Assembly: GCA_028829895.1 (NCBI GenBank)
Contig: CM054180.1
Span: 107,108,635-107,172,634 of the forward strand
DNA length: 64,000 bases
DNA from: Sinotaia quadrata
Lineage: Eukaryota > Mollusca > Gastropoda > Architaenioglossa > Viviparidae
Direction: 5' to 3'
Shown: positions 1 through 11,300 of the stretch, one piece after another
Layout of the letters: every line of letters begins with the position of its first letter
Numbering within the stretch: the stretch's first letter is position 1
Notes under the pieces: model-generated
Told to the model about the DNA's origin: nothing
Seen by the model: only the letters and a program-made list of their open reading frames with translations
Database searches by the model: none
Translations under genes and position numbers: made by a program

Positions 1-1083
1 ATTGGAATTCACAGGAATCAACTTAAAGCAATATGTTCACTGATAATTTTGACAACAATGTTGGATACACACACCAACGTGATCTGGTAGAGTTCAGTAG
101 TCACTGTAGTCTGAAGCAGGTACAGGACTATGAAATAAAATGTTGTTCTCCTCTCAGCAAAATTCAAATTAAGTCAGTGCTCAATTTCAGGCATATTTCA
201 TCTCTAAACTAAATTTCTCCATTATGAACATTCTCAACTTACAAATCCTGCAGCAATATTCATTAGCCTCATACACACACATCTTAAGCATCGATCAAAA
301 TTCACAAGTATAATGTACAGCATAATCAAATTAATTAAAATAGCAATAATGGTTCAGTTACATAAGCATTCTCTAATTCAAATCAAGATCAATAGCAAAC
401 TTGTATGAAAAATTTCTAAGTCCATTCTTTCTTTATCAGTCAGTTAACTTACCATAAGCAAATGATCACCTTAATGACCAGACTCGAGTTATCTTCAAAT
501 CAAAATGATAATATAGATTTTCTTCAACAAAGTTACTTTTGGTCCATCACCATTCGTTGAAGTTGTTATGAACATGTATGAGACTATTAGTCAGGAAAAC
601 TATTCACCCAATTAGAACTGGTTTGCATTGCATCAGCAATTTCTAGCATATTCGCCACCTGAGTTCTTTACTCCAAATCTGACATGAAAAATATCAGCAT
701 AGGCAGTGCCCAAGGTCAAGTCGCTGGATGGAGTGTAGGGGGCGCTTCCGGCTTCCGCCGCTTTCGCTTTGAAATTTAACAATTTATATAATAATCAGTT
801 TGGAAATAGGGATAGGCAAATTTCTTCCGCCACAACATGCATCATAAAAACTTTCTAATAGACAGAGTTATAATTGTGATAGAAGAGAATTTGTTTTATT
901 TTTGAATCCAGTTCAGTTATTATTAGTATGTCACTGTTTCACGTTTAAGATTGGAATCCAGTTTTTTATCATTACAAGTGTCTGACACAGGTGTAAACTG
1001 TCCTGAATGGTACTTGTTTGATGATGACGTAATAAGCGACTCAGACGACTAGATGAGTCTCGCAACAACACGAACGTATCTTC
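1..1083. other. gene-free stretch (probable intron)
   Basis: No coding frame or RNA gene is visible. The receptor exon that follows starts at a splice acceptor in the middle of an LDLa module, so this stretch is probably its upstream intron. The only structured piece is the short GC-rich repeat tail at 725-767, listed separately. Confidence 0.5.
725..767 (-). repeat. 3' tail of a dispersed retroposon (copy a)
   Basis: A GC-rich block of about 43 bp in an AT-rich setting. Read on the minus strand it runs from GCGAAAGCGG through GGAAGCCGGAAGCG to CTCCATCC. The same block occurs at 41218-41259 (+), and a variant at 48584-48610 (-). In both of those it is followed by a simple repeat, CATC or ATC, as at the 3' end of a non-LTR retroposon. 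Here only the tail is recognisable. Confidence 0.6.
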
Positions 1084-1185
1084 CACAAGTGTTATAACAG
1101 TTGTTCTTTACATTGTGCCATCTAACCAGTGTTTCACAAGTGTTATAACAGTTGTTCTTTACATTGTGTCATCTAACCAGTGTTT
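1084..1185 (+). repeat. 51-bp tandem duplication carrying a splice acceptor
   Basis: Two copies, starting at 1084 and 1135, differ at about one base. Each contains a pyrimidine-rich stretch and the acceptor CATCTAACCAG. The downstream copy feeds the receptor exon at 1181 and the upstream copy would start it at 1130. The difference of 51 nt is 17 codons and is open, so either acceptor keeps the frame. Confidence 0.8.
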
Positions 1186-3247
1186 CACAAGTCACGAGCG
1201 CTGTGATGGCCGAGAGCAGTGTGTGAATGATGCAGACGAAAAGGACTGCCCACACAGTATAAATATATATAGAAAAACACCATTTTTGATAGTGTCATTT
1301 CAAACCATTCCACCGCCTGCAACCGTAAATGTGAACCGTTATACAGAAATGTATATGACTAAAAGTTTAAACTGTCCAGAAACGCACTTCTCCTGTCCTG
1401 AAACTGGTTACTGTATGCCAGTGTTTCTGATTTGTAACGGCGTTTTCGACTGTCCAGGTCACGAGGATGAGGTAGGTTGTGACAGTTACACGTGTCCTGG
1501 CTTCTACCGCTGTCGTGCTTCCAGAGTGTGCGTGCACTTAAGTCACGTGTGTGACGGTATACTGCAGTGTCCTCAACGCGACGATGAACTGTTGTGCAAC
1601 TTTACCTGTCCGGAAAACTGCACTTGTCATGGCCTGGCCTTTGTCTGCACTCAACCATTCCCAGCTCATGAATTTCCGGACCTTCGTTATGCAGACGTGG
1701 CCAACACAGGCATGACATTAGCAAACTTTAAAAACAATTATTTCTTAATATATCTGAATTTGCGGAATTGTGGATTAAAAGACCTCGATCATTCTTTAAT
1801 GAGTAATTTGCGAATTCTTGATCTCAGCAGTAACAAACTAATCAGTATAACATCTTCCCATTTGCAAGGATTTAAACGTCTTCGGGACTTGTCATTAGCA
1901 GACAATCCACTAAAATGCATTTTCCCAAGACAAAATTTTCATTCAGCATCTTTTCCAACTGTTCAGAATTTAAATATGTCTCGTGTTTACATGCAGGAAC
2001 TAGACACAAGTGTATTTAACATCTTTCCAAACCTTCACACACTGACAATGCTTGACAGCGGTATTGAGAAAATTGCAGTGGAGGGATTTCAATCACTGAA
2101 AAGACTTCGTCAGTTGGACGTCAGTGATAACCCGGTTGATATTTTCCCCAGAAACATTTTTAACGGCCTTGAGGAGCTGCAAACAGTTTTGGCTGATAAT
2201 TTTAAATTATGCTGCGATGCCACGCTTCCGGCAGGCTTTCGTCTGAAAAACTGTCATGCGCCATCAGATGAGATTTCTTCCTGTGAAGACCTATTGGTCT
2301 CCGATGTTTACCGTGTTTTTCTCGCTTCGCTTTGTCTCTTGACGTTGGTAGGAAACGTGAGTAGTTTTATATACCGAGTATTTATAAATAAAACAGATAG
2401 TCAATATGGCTATGGGGTGTTTGTTACACATTTGTGCCTGTCGGATTTTCTCATGGGCGTGTATCTGGCGATGATTGGCGTAGCGGACTGGACATTTCGA
2501 GGGAATTACCTCTGGGAAGACTTAACCTGGCGAAAGAGTATCACTTGCAAAGTGGCTGGCTTCATATCGTTCTTGTCCAACGAGGTGTCGAGTTTCATCG
2601 TTTGCCTTATCACCCTCGACAGATTTCTCGTTCTTCGTTTTCCGTTAAGTCGAATTCATTTCCGGAAACAATCTGCATGGATTGCTTGCATTATAGTCTG
2701 GTTGGCAGGCATTGTGTTAGCCGCTTTGCCACTGACCTCTTTTGTGTCAGATGGATTTTTTTCCAGTCAAACTGCTATTTGCGTACCATTACCTATCACG
2801 AGAAAAATATTTAGAGGTCAAGGCTACTCATTTGGCATTATGGTGGTGTTGAACTTTGTTCTCGTCCTACTGGTCGGCGTTGGCCAGCTCTTCATCTATT
2901 GGTCAATACGCATGAACAGTATACTGAGTAGCCAAACGACAAAAAGGTCAAAGGACACGATTATTGCTCGTAGATTGATTTCTGTCGTCTTGTTTGATTT
3001 TTTCTGCTGGTTTCCGATTGGTCTGCTGGGACTTCTTGCATCAAGTGGATGGCCCATTCCCAGCACAGTTAATATTCCTATAGTGATCTTTGTACTGCCG
3101 CTCAAGTCTATGTTGAACCCATTTCTGTACACAATGAACATCATTCATGAACGCTGGGTGCGTGCCAGTGAACGACTTGAGGAAAAACGTATTGTACTGG
3201 AATTTAAAAGACAGGATCGAAGTACAATTTATGATTATTCTACTTAA
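1181..3247 (+). CDS. LDLa-LRR rhodopsin-like GPCR (GRL101 / relaxin-receptor type), last exon, 5' partial
   Basis: This exon gives 688 residues and a TAA stop. It opens inside an LDL-receptor class A module (CFTSHERCDG, then C-x7-C), so the start codon lies upstream of the window. Two full LDLa modules follow (about residues 65-100 and 105-139), then a cysteine-rich LRR cap (CPENCTCHG, about 143), about six leucine-rich repeats (160-355) and a Cys hinge. The seven-helix domain covers about 376-660, with a DRF motif after helix 3 and NPFLY in helix 7. This is the type C leucine-rich-repeat GPCR layout known from Lymnaea GRL101 and the vertebrate relaxin receptors; such proteins sit in the plasma membrane with LDLa and LRRs outside. 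The ligand cannot be read from sequence. The LRR to 7TM part is intronless. The frame is open back to about 1115, but only with a GTG and through the duplicated acceptor, so I place the exon start at 1181. The short C-terminal tail is basic. Confidence 0.9.
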   Translation, partial: CFTSHERCDGREQCVNDADEKDCPHSINIYRKTPFLIVSFQTIPPPATVNVNRYTEMYMTKSLNCPETHFSCPETGYCMPVFLICNGVFDCPGHEDEVGCDSYTCPGFYRCRASRVCVHLSHVCDGILQCPQRDDELLCNFTCPENCTCHGLAFVCTQPFPAHEFPDLRYADVANTGMTLANFKNNYFLIYLNLRNCGLKDLDHSLMSNLRILDLSSNKLISITSSHLQGFKRLRDLSLADNPLKCIFPRQNFHSASFPTVQNLNMSRVYMQELDTSVFNIFPNLHTLTMLDSGIEKIAVEGFQSLKRLRQLDVSDNPVDIFPRNIFNGLEELQTVLADNFKLCCDATLPAGFRLKNCHAPSDEISSCEDLLVSDVYRVFLASLCLLTLVGNVSSFIYRVFINKTDSQYGYGVFVTHLCLSDFLMGVYLAMIGVADWTFRGNYLWEDLTWRKSITCKVAGFISFLSNEVSSFIVCLITLDRFLVLRFPLSRIHFRKQSAWIACIIVWLAGIVLAALPLTSFVSDGFFSSQTAICVPLPITRKIFRGQGYSFGIMVVLNFVLVLLVGVGQLFIYWSIRMNSILSSQTTKRSKDTIIARRLISVVLFDFFCWFPIGLLGLLASSGWPIPSTVNIPIVIFVLPLKSMLNPFLYTMNIIHERWVRASERLEEKRIVLEFKRQDRSTIYDYST

Positions 3248-3259
3248 AATTGAGAGAAG

Positions 3260-3265
3260 AATAAA
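3260..3265 (+). other. candidate poly(A) signal of the receptor gene
   Basis: AATAAA lies 13 nt after the stop codon. Further AATAAA hexamers occur near 3443, so the true cleavage site is not decided. Confidence 0.4.
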
Positions 3266-4645
3266 GAAACAAAAAAAGCAATAGTTTTAATATTAGCAAA
3301 ATCATGAAGAAATATTATCGAACTGAAAACTGCAATTGCTTGAAAGATATGTCAACAATAACTCTTAAAGCTATTATATTATTTATGACAGCAATATGAG
3401 GACGACATCTGTACGAATATCAAATCATCAAACGTTTAAATGAATAAATAAAGTTATCACACTTAAAAATCTTGTATCAGACTCAACAAATAGTATAGTG
3501 AAACGAAATAAATATTTCAAAACCTGGAACATTTATTCTTGTCTTGAACATTTCTAGTGAAATTTTTTCTGTCTCTCTCTGTATTTCTCCATCTCCCACT
3601 CGTCTGTCTATCTGTCTGTCTCTTTCTGTGTGAAAACTATGTTATTATTATTACTTTTAATCGATTTTTGACAGATTGTCTTAGAGTTTGTCTTCTCTCT
3701 CCATATATGTATAATGGAAATGCTGCCTGGGTTGTAATTTTGTAAATATATTCTGTTGTTTGTCAAACGACTAAGGCGATAGAGAGCTGCATGTCTTTTC
3801 ATGAAATTTCATTGAAATATAAACTTTTCTGGAATGCCTAAGACTGAATCTTTTTCATTTCGGTTTACTTTAAACTAGTGGGATGGCTAAAAATAGATCG
3901 GAGCCCCATTATATTCAGTTCCTTAAATGGAAGTGGGAATTAAATAAAATAGCGATTTTTCAAATTTTTTATTCAGTAAATGCAAAGTTGAAATGTTATC
4001 AGCAGAAAAGAGTTGTGTCTGTAATATTTACAAACTGCTGACGTGGCGTGACATACATTCCTTCCTTTAAACACAGGTACCCACAAAGGACGGAGATTTT
4101 CTATTTCTGTCTAAAATATAATTAGCCAGCTCAAAGAGAGAATTTAACTATTGCAGTAGAACCAACACTTCCTGTAGCTCATACAAGCCCCCCAGAGCTC
4201 TGTATTGCTCACAATCAATTAGTTAAAGACAAGAGACAGGTACAATGACTACAATAATGAATTTTACACTAAGTGGAGATAATAAGAAATAATACAAGAT
4301 GGATGAAAATTAACAAAATATTTATATAAAAACGAAACAATAAAGGAAGGAAACAGCAATCAAATGACAAATTCCCACAATTCCAATTCCAAAATATTTA
4401 TCATTCTATTCAGAGAAAACTTTAACCTCCCTTAAAGTCTTAGTTTCTCTCTTTTGGCAACTTGTTTGAGAAATAAAATCATGAGAAAATTGTAATAAAA
4501 TAAGAATTTGTAAAAGTCACTTTTATTTCTAGCCATTAATATGCTACAAGTTAGATAAGCCTTTCTTATATCGTGATTTTAATTTTAATTTTAAAACGTT
4601 TTGGAAGAGGGAAGCATTGGACAAGAGCCATAAAATATGAAACAG
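3266..4645. other. gene-free intergenic stretch
   Basis: AT-rich sequence after the receptor gene. I see no coding frame with protein-like composition and no RNA gene. Confidence 0.5.
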
Positions 4646-4764
4646 AACTAGACAGACAAGTCACACCCCCATATACAGATCAAAACTAGACAGACAAGTC
4701 ACACCCCCATATACAGATCAGAACTAGACAGACAAGTCACACCCCCATATAGGCCTACAGATCA
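4646..4764. repeat. 38-bp minisatellite, 3 copies
   Basis: The unit begins AACTAGACAGACAAGTCACA and is nearly identical in three copies. The third copy carries a small insertion (AGGCCT). Confidence 0.9.
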
Positions 4765-5239
4765 AAACTAAATACACGTAGGCCTACAAGGCAAATAATT
4801 ATGATCCATAAAATGTGTGCGGCGTGTGTTTCGACGGTAGTTTTACGTCACCACTGGAGCTTGCGTTGATCATTTCGCCATCAGACGTTATCTGATCTAG
4901 ATTGACCCAGTGGGACCCCACACGGCCTCCAGCCTCACACTTGTGTTCGAGGAGGTGGTGGGCGGGAGGGCTGGCGGAAGATTCATTTGTACAACTTTTT
5001 TTTTGTCCTGGTGTGACTGATTTTTTCGCATGCGATAACAAAAGGGGAAAAAAAAGTTTTAGGCCGACTTTGGGCAGTATAACTAAGTTTACTGTTCTGG
5101 TGGTTCCCCACGCCAGACAAAAACAAGGGAGCTTACTTAAGAGATGGCAAATTGTTACTGTTTATTGCTGTGATGTTAAGGTCATTTATGTTAGCTGAGA
5201 ACATTCTATAGAATAACTTTCTTAAGCCAACAATACTCA
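4765..5239. other. unexplained GC-richer stretch
   Basis: About 4800-5040 is less AT-rich than its surroundings and open in two frames. I recognise no domain in either and see no splice context. It may be an old mobile-element fragment; I assign no function. Confidence 0.3.
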
Positions 5240-5835
5240 TGGTGCAACTCGCCACTCCTTGCAATATAAGCACACAAATTTACCCCTTGTAATTTAAGCA
5301 CAAACCCCTTGTAATTTAAACCCAAGCATATTCCTTGTATTTTATGCACAAACATACTTCTTGTAATTTAAGCACAACCACTCCCCTCTAATTTAAGCAC
5401 AAACACACAATCACACTCCTTGTATTTTAAGCACCACCAAACTCCTTGTAATATAAGCACAATCACACTCCTTATAATTTCACTCCTTGTATTTTAAGCA
5501 CCACCAAACTCCTTGTAATATAAGCACAATCACACTCCTTATAATTTAAGTGCAATCACATTCCTTGTAATTTATGCACAATCACACTCCTTGCAATTTA
5601 ACACAATAACACTCCTTTTATTTTAAGCACCACCAAACTCCTTGTAATATAAGCACAATCACACTCCTTATAATTTAAGTGCAATCACATTCCTTGTAAT
5701 TTATGCACAATCACACTCCTTGCAATTTAACACAATAACACTCCTTTTATTTTAAGCACCACCAAGCTCCTTGTAATATAATCACAATCACATTTATGCA
5801 CATTCACACTCCTTGTAATTTAAGCACACACAATC
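5240..5835. repeat. 26-bp minisatellite with a 128-bp higher-order repeat
   Basis: Diverged copies of a unit like CACTCCTTGTAATTTAAGCA. A block of about 128 bp made of five units is itself duplicated (near 5490 and 5620), which points to unequal exchange or slippage at two scales. Confidence 0.85.
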
Positions 5836-6164
5836 GGATTACTACTTGCCATTCCTTGTCAATGTCAAGCATTGTGAGTAATATTGGAGTACACACTCTT
5901 CTCCAAGAAGTGTATGGGAGGGAGAAGAGCCTCATGCTAATAAAGTGATGTAATATGTTGTATTGTCGTGTGATACATCACATTGTTTACATGTTTTCCA
6001 TGTGGCATCACTTCCAGTCTTGTTATAATTAATCACTAAGCACACTGTACTGCATCGCCACTACTGGTTTCTCTCTTTCTCTTCTGGAGTGGTCTTTTCT
6101 ATTAAGAAGTTATTTGTTTTTCAAAACAGGATAATTGCGCACAGAGTGTGAATACAAAACGTGT

Positions 6165-6720
6165 AAAAAATATAAAAGTACATAATGTACAGATACATCC
6201 ATTTACACAATATACAGATACATCAGTGTGTAATGTACATATACATCCATTTACACAATGTACACATACACTTGTAATGTATATATATACAACCTTTTAC
6301 ACACTGTACATATACATCAGTGTTTAATGTACAGATACATCAGTGTGTAATGTACAGATACATCAGTGTGTAATGTACACATACAACCATTTACACAATG
6401 TACAGATATAATAGTAACTAACGTACAGACACAACATAAATAACAGTATATAATGTACTTATACAACAGTAAATAATGCACAGACACAACAGTAAATAGT
6501 GTACAGAAACAACATTAATAGCATGCAAATACAACAGTATATAACGTACATATACAACAACAGCATACACATACAACACTGTATGTACAGATACAATATT
6601 AACAGCATACAAATACAGTGTATACTGTATAGATAAAACATTAATAGCATATAAATACAACAGTGCATACAATAAAATTACAACAGTGTATAATGTACAA
6701 ATACAACAATGACAGTTTAA
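6165..6720. repeat. degenerate minisatellite, about 23-26 bp
   Basis: Loose copies of a unit like ATGTACAGATACATCAGTGT. Long minus-strand frames rich in Tyr, Leu and Cys here are by-products of the repeat. Confidence 0.8.
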
Positions 6721-7575
6721 TGCAGTTTGATTGTACATTTGCTTACACTTGTGCTAATAGTTCTACTAACTGTAATACAGCATGCACAGTTATACACAAT
6801 GATTTTGTAATGTAACAAATAGTAATAACACCACATGCTCCTGAACTTATATCCACCTTTATTACCGGTATGTACAGAATTATTCTCTAAAAATAAACAT
6901 CCATTATAAGTAAGAATAAATAATAATTCATTATACTAATTTAATAAAATATAATTAAATAATACAATTTAATAAAATATAAAAATAAAATATATACTTT
7001 AAAAAAAAAAAAGAAATATGATAAATTTCATAGTTTTATGTACATCAGGACACTTATCTTTGTTTCATTTCAATGGTCGTATGATTGCATACATTTTGTT
7101 CTGCTTGTCTATTCACACACTAAATGATAAATATATTGGAGAATGTATAATTGTTTATAACAAATATGTTGTTTTAATAAGCAAAATTGAAAGGCCTTTC
7201 CCTTCACCTTTGCAAGAAAAACCTATAATATTTGATAGTTAGTGCAAGCCATTCTTCACTTTTGATGTCAATACAGTATTAATCTCTCTGCACTTCATTG
7301 GCATTATAGTGCTTCCAAATTCAGGACAGCCACAGAATGTGTGATTGTGTATGCTTGAAAATTTGAGAGTGAAACAAAACTCGAGTTCAGGCACTTTTAA
7401 ATCAAGAATTTTTTTTTTTTAACAGAATATATCTGGAAACAATCTGAGTGAGCATTGTGAATATTGTTTCTTTAATTCCTTTGTCCAAACAGAAAAAAAA
7501 TGGCTGTCACGTTTTTATTGTTTTTTTGTTGTTTTTTTTTGCACAAGTTTAGGTGGTTCTGTCTTTCAATTATTT
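6721..7575. other. gene-free stretch (probably includes SLC44 3'UTR or flank)
   Basis: AT-rich, with homopolymer runs of A or T. It lies downstream of the SLC44-like stop codon on the minus strand and may include its 3' end. Minus-strand AATAAA matches near 6850 and 7514 are candidates only. Confidence 0.35.
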
Positions 7576-7748
7576 AACACTCCAGCACTCAGTGACATGG
7601 CAAGTATTTGTTAATGCACAACACATGTACACTCCAGCACTCCGTTGACATGGCAAGTATTTGTTAATGCACAACACATGTACACTCCAGCACTCCGCTG
7701 ACATGGCAAGTTTTTGTTAATGAAACAATGCTCAACACATGTACACTC
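7576..7748. repeat. 54-bp minisatellite, about 3 copies
   Basis: The unit contains GTTAATGCACAACACATGTA followed by CACTCCAGCACTCCG. The last copy has an insertion. Confidence 0.85.
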
Positions 7749-8256
7749 CTTAAAAGTATTTATGAAGCCATTTGTCTTATCACCTCTATATTTCACAATC
7801 TCGATAACTTTAGCAACCTTTCCAGTCTCTAGAATTCTCGAACACATTAATTAAATCTAACAATGGCACAAGGGAAACCATTCCTGAAACCCCTGTATAT
7901 AGGTGTATGCCTTCTAGAAAAGTTTGGAGTTTTGTGCTAGAATTGAGGCTTTTGGCTACAATTTCTGAAATTCAATCACAGCTGCAAACGGCATGGTTTT
8001 GGGAGACAAGTTAAGAACCACAGATTAAAAATAAATAATCATTAGATCCAATATAAAAGAAACAAAGGACCATGTGCACCACTAACAGCAGCAGATCTGT
8101 AGCTCTTTACAATTAAAAAAAAAAGGTGAATTCAGAGATTTGAGGATAAATGTTTCTTAAAGTTACAATAATGTATAATGTAAAGTTACTGGCTTGAAAT
8201 GTGTCATCCAGTTTGAAACTTTGGATGATTATTTCCACAGTCTCTGATGATTTGCT

Positions 8257-8360
8257 TCAAGGATTGATTTCTTTGTTCTTTTTGCCCAGCAGTTTCTTCA
8301 AGCCTTGACTCATAAAGTATGGTTTTTCTGGAGAGCCATCATTCCTCTCCAGGTCTTCCA
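8257..8360 (-). CDS. SLC44A2-like: SLC44-like exon 22 (last, with stop)
   Basis: Acceptor ATTCCCAG. It carries the hallmark C-terminus [17 protein letters not shown], then a lysine-rich end and TGA. It completes a Leu codon begun in exon 21, giving FLEDLERND as in the family. Confidence 0.95.
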
Positions 8361-11300
8361 CTGGGAATGGAAAAACAAAGAGGAAGACACCAATTAAGAG
8401 TTCCCAATTCTAAACTGGCTTTTAAGCTTATAAAGGACAGAAATTTAAAATATTTATACAGAAATATATCTTGACTTTTCTAATTCTTGTAAACTGTAGT
8501 GATGGATCCTGTCATAAACTACAGGAAATTACTGATCAGGCTGACAACATATAAACAATCCAGATTTTTTTTATTAATAACCAACTCGGTGTAAAGGTTC
8601 TAACATCCTCATGTCTATATGTTTATTAGTAATATCCTGCTACTTTTCTTGTACACTGACATCTGACAATGGGTACAATTAAATCATTTCTGACTGAATG
8701 CATTATTAAATCATTTCTGACTGAATGCACTATTAAATCATTTCTGACTGAATGCATTATTAAATCAATTTGTTTGTTATAATCACTATAAACAATCACA
8801 ATTACTAGTGTCCACCATTTAGCATCATTTGACTACAAAAACAATTACATGTACATCAATTCTGCTTTAGTGTAATCTTGACTAACCACCACAGTCTTTA
8901 TTGTCTGCTAGAAAGTTGAATTCTAAAAGTTTTAGTGCCCACCTTTACAAGTTAAATGCATGACTTGCTAATTATATATTATTACTATATTATGACTTGC
9001 TAATAATATTATATTATTACTATATTATGACTTGTTAATTATATATTAAATGTATTACTATATTATGACTTGCTAATTATATATTACTATATTGTGACTT
9101 GATAATGATATATTATTACTATATTATGACTTGCTAATTATATATTATTACTATATTATGACTTGCTAATTATATATTATTACTATATTGTGACTTGATA
9201 ATGATATATTATTACTATATTATGATTTGCTAATTATATATTATTACTATATTATGACTAGCTAATTATATATTATTACTATATTATGACTAGCTAATTA
9301 TATATTATTACTATATTATAACTTGCTAATTATATATTATTACTATATTGTGACTTGATAATGCTATATTATTACTATATTATGACTTGCTAATTATATA
9401 TTATTACTATATTATTAGCAGAGGGCAAAGCATAGAAAACAAATGCCAACAAAAGCCAATGGATTTATAATTCATGCATTCATCAGAAGAAATATTTATA
9501 TTTCACACACTACTGTCTATAATTAAACCATCATTTGAAAACCGTCATGCTTGCCAATAAACTAAAAGAAGTTCCTTTAAGTAATAAAAGTTTAAATTCT
9601 TACTTTAAAGTCAATACACATCATCAGTCACACTTTGTGAATTCAACTCATTATGACCATATCCCCACAACAACAAAATAAATTAAATATAAATAAATAA
9701 TAAACAAATAACTAAAAATAGCACCTCCAAGCAATTAGTATTGTATTTATGAAAACATATGGCTACTCAGAGAAACAATGACGATAATAACAATTGTGAG
9801 TGTACTCACAGAAACAGAGAAACAATGATGATAATAACAATTGTGAGTGTACTCACAGACACAGAGAAACAATGATGATAAAAACAATTGTGAATGTACT
9901 CACAGAAACAGAGAAACAATGACGATAATAACAATTGTGAATTTAATCACAGAAACAGAAACAATGACAATATTAACATTTGTGGGTCTACTCACAGAAA
10001 CAAAGAAACAATGACAGTATTAACATTTGTGGGTCTACTCATAGAAACAAAGAAACAATGACAGTATTAACATTTGTGGGTCTACTCACAGAAACAAAGA
10101 AACAATGACAGTATTAACATTTGTGGGTCTACTCACAGAAGCAGAGAAACAATGTATCCACAGCCATGCTGTAGACACTGAAAAAAGCTGATGTTATTAT
10201 GTAAGCACAAAGGATCACTATCTGCAAAGAAAAGAATTAAGGGACTTTATAATTTGTTTGGATTTTGTTGTTGCTGTTTTAAATTCTGCCAGTTAAAATT
10301 ACTAAGTCAAATCTTGGGACTAAAAATCAAAAAATATCTTTCACCCATAAATTATCTAGCAAAGTTTGCCTAGTATATAGTGCTCGCCATTGTATATTAT
10401 GAAATACTTTGCATAATGAACTTCTGTGATTGCCTATTGGAATCTTCATTTATGGAAGGAATAAATAGAATAATACACATTGTAAGTGACTTTCACGTGG
10501 TTAAGAAATGTGAACAAAGTAGATTTTTTAAAAGAGGGTATTTAATTAAAAAATTGTAATTCAAGATTAACCAAACTGTCATCAAGAGAACTTAACCTGC
10601 ATAACTTTAAATAAACATGTTAAAATTGTTCTTGGAACACGTCATAGTGTTATACATTTTAGATGAAGTTTTAAACCAGATCAACACTTCAGTTATGTCT
10701 ATTATTGCTGGTTCATAATCAACCACTATATACTTGCACTTAACCTGCAGTGACTTCTAATTCTGTACATGGGACTATGCAAACAGTCAGGAAGACCCTT
10801 TGTTGTTGTTATGAAAAGTGTTTACTGTACTGTACAATATAACTCATGTCAAACTATAGTAGAATTTATATTAAGTATATGTACATGAATTGTTTTGTAT
10901 ATATTTGACTCTGTATATTGTTAAGCTAAAGTGTATTAAAGCTTAGCACCAGAAATTTTTGGAGAACAGTCTATAATAACAATAAAACAAGCTGATTGGA
11001 GGTGTTGTTGGTGAGAGGGTGTTTGTGCTGGGGATGGAGGCCATTAGACTTTAAATTAACAACTTACAGCAATTTTAAGATCACTTTTTTCTCTTGCTTT
11101 TGTCAGTATAAATTAATTTAAACTTTTCAAGACTCCTCATGCCCGTAAATTTTATGAAGTTACCATAATTACTGAAAATCATTTTGACGCAGTGAATGAA
11201 CACATCCTTAATGATGTTCTTGTTCATGAAAGTGAATATGTACGTTGCAATCAGTGAGGTTCATTGTATATGTCCATTACTAGCACAATGAAATTATCAA

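Noticed and set aside
1115..1180. Upstream extension of the receptor frame
   Set aside because: It starts at GTG, lies in the duplicated acceptor region and would put an intron-like sequence in front of half an LDLa module.
6418..6738. Tyr/Leu/Cys-rich minus-strand frames
   Set aside because: By-products of the 23-26-bp minisatellite; no start, splice or domain support.
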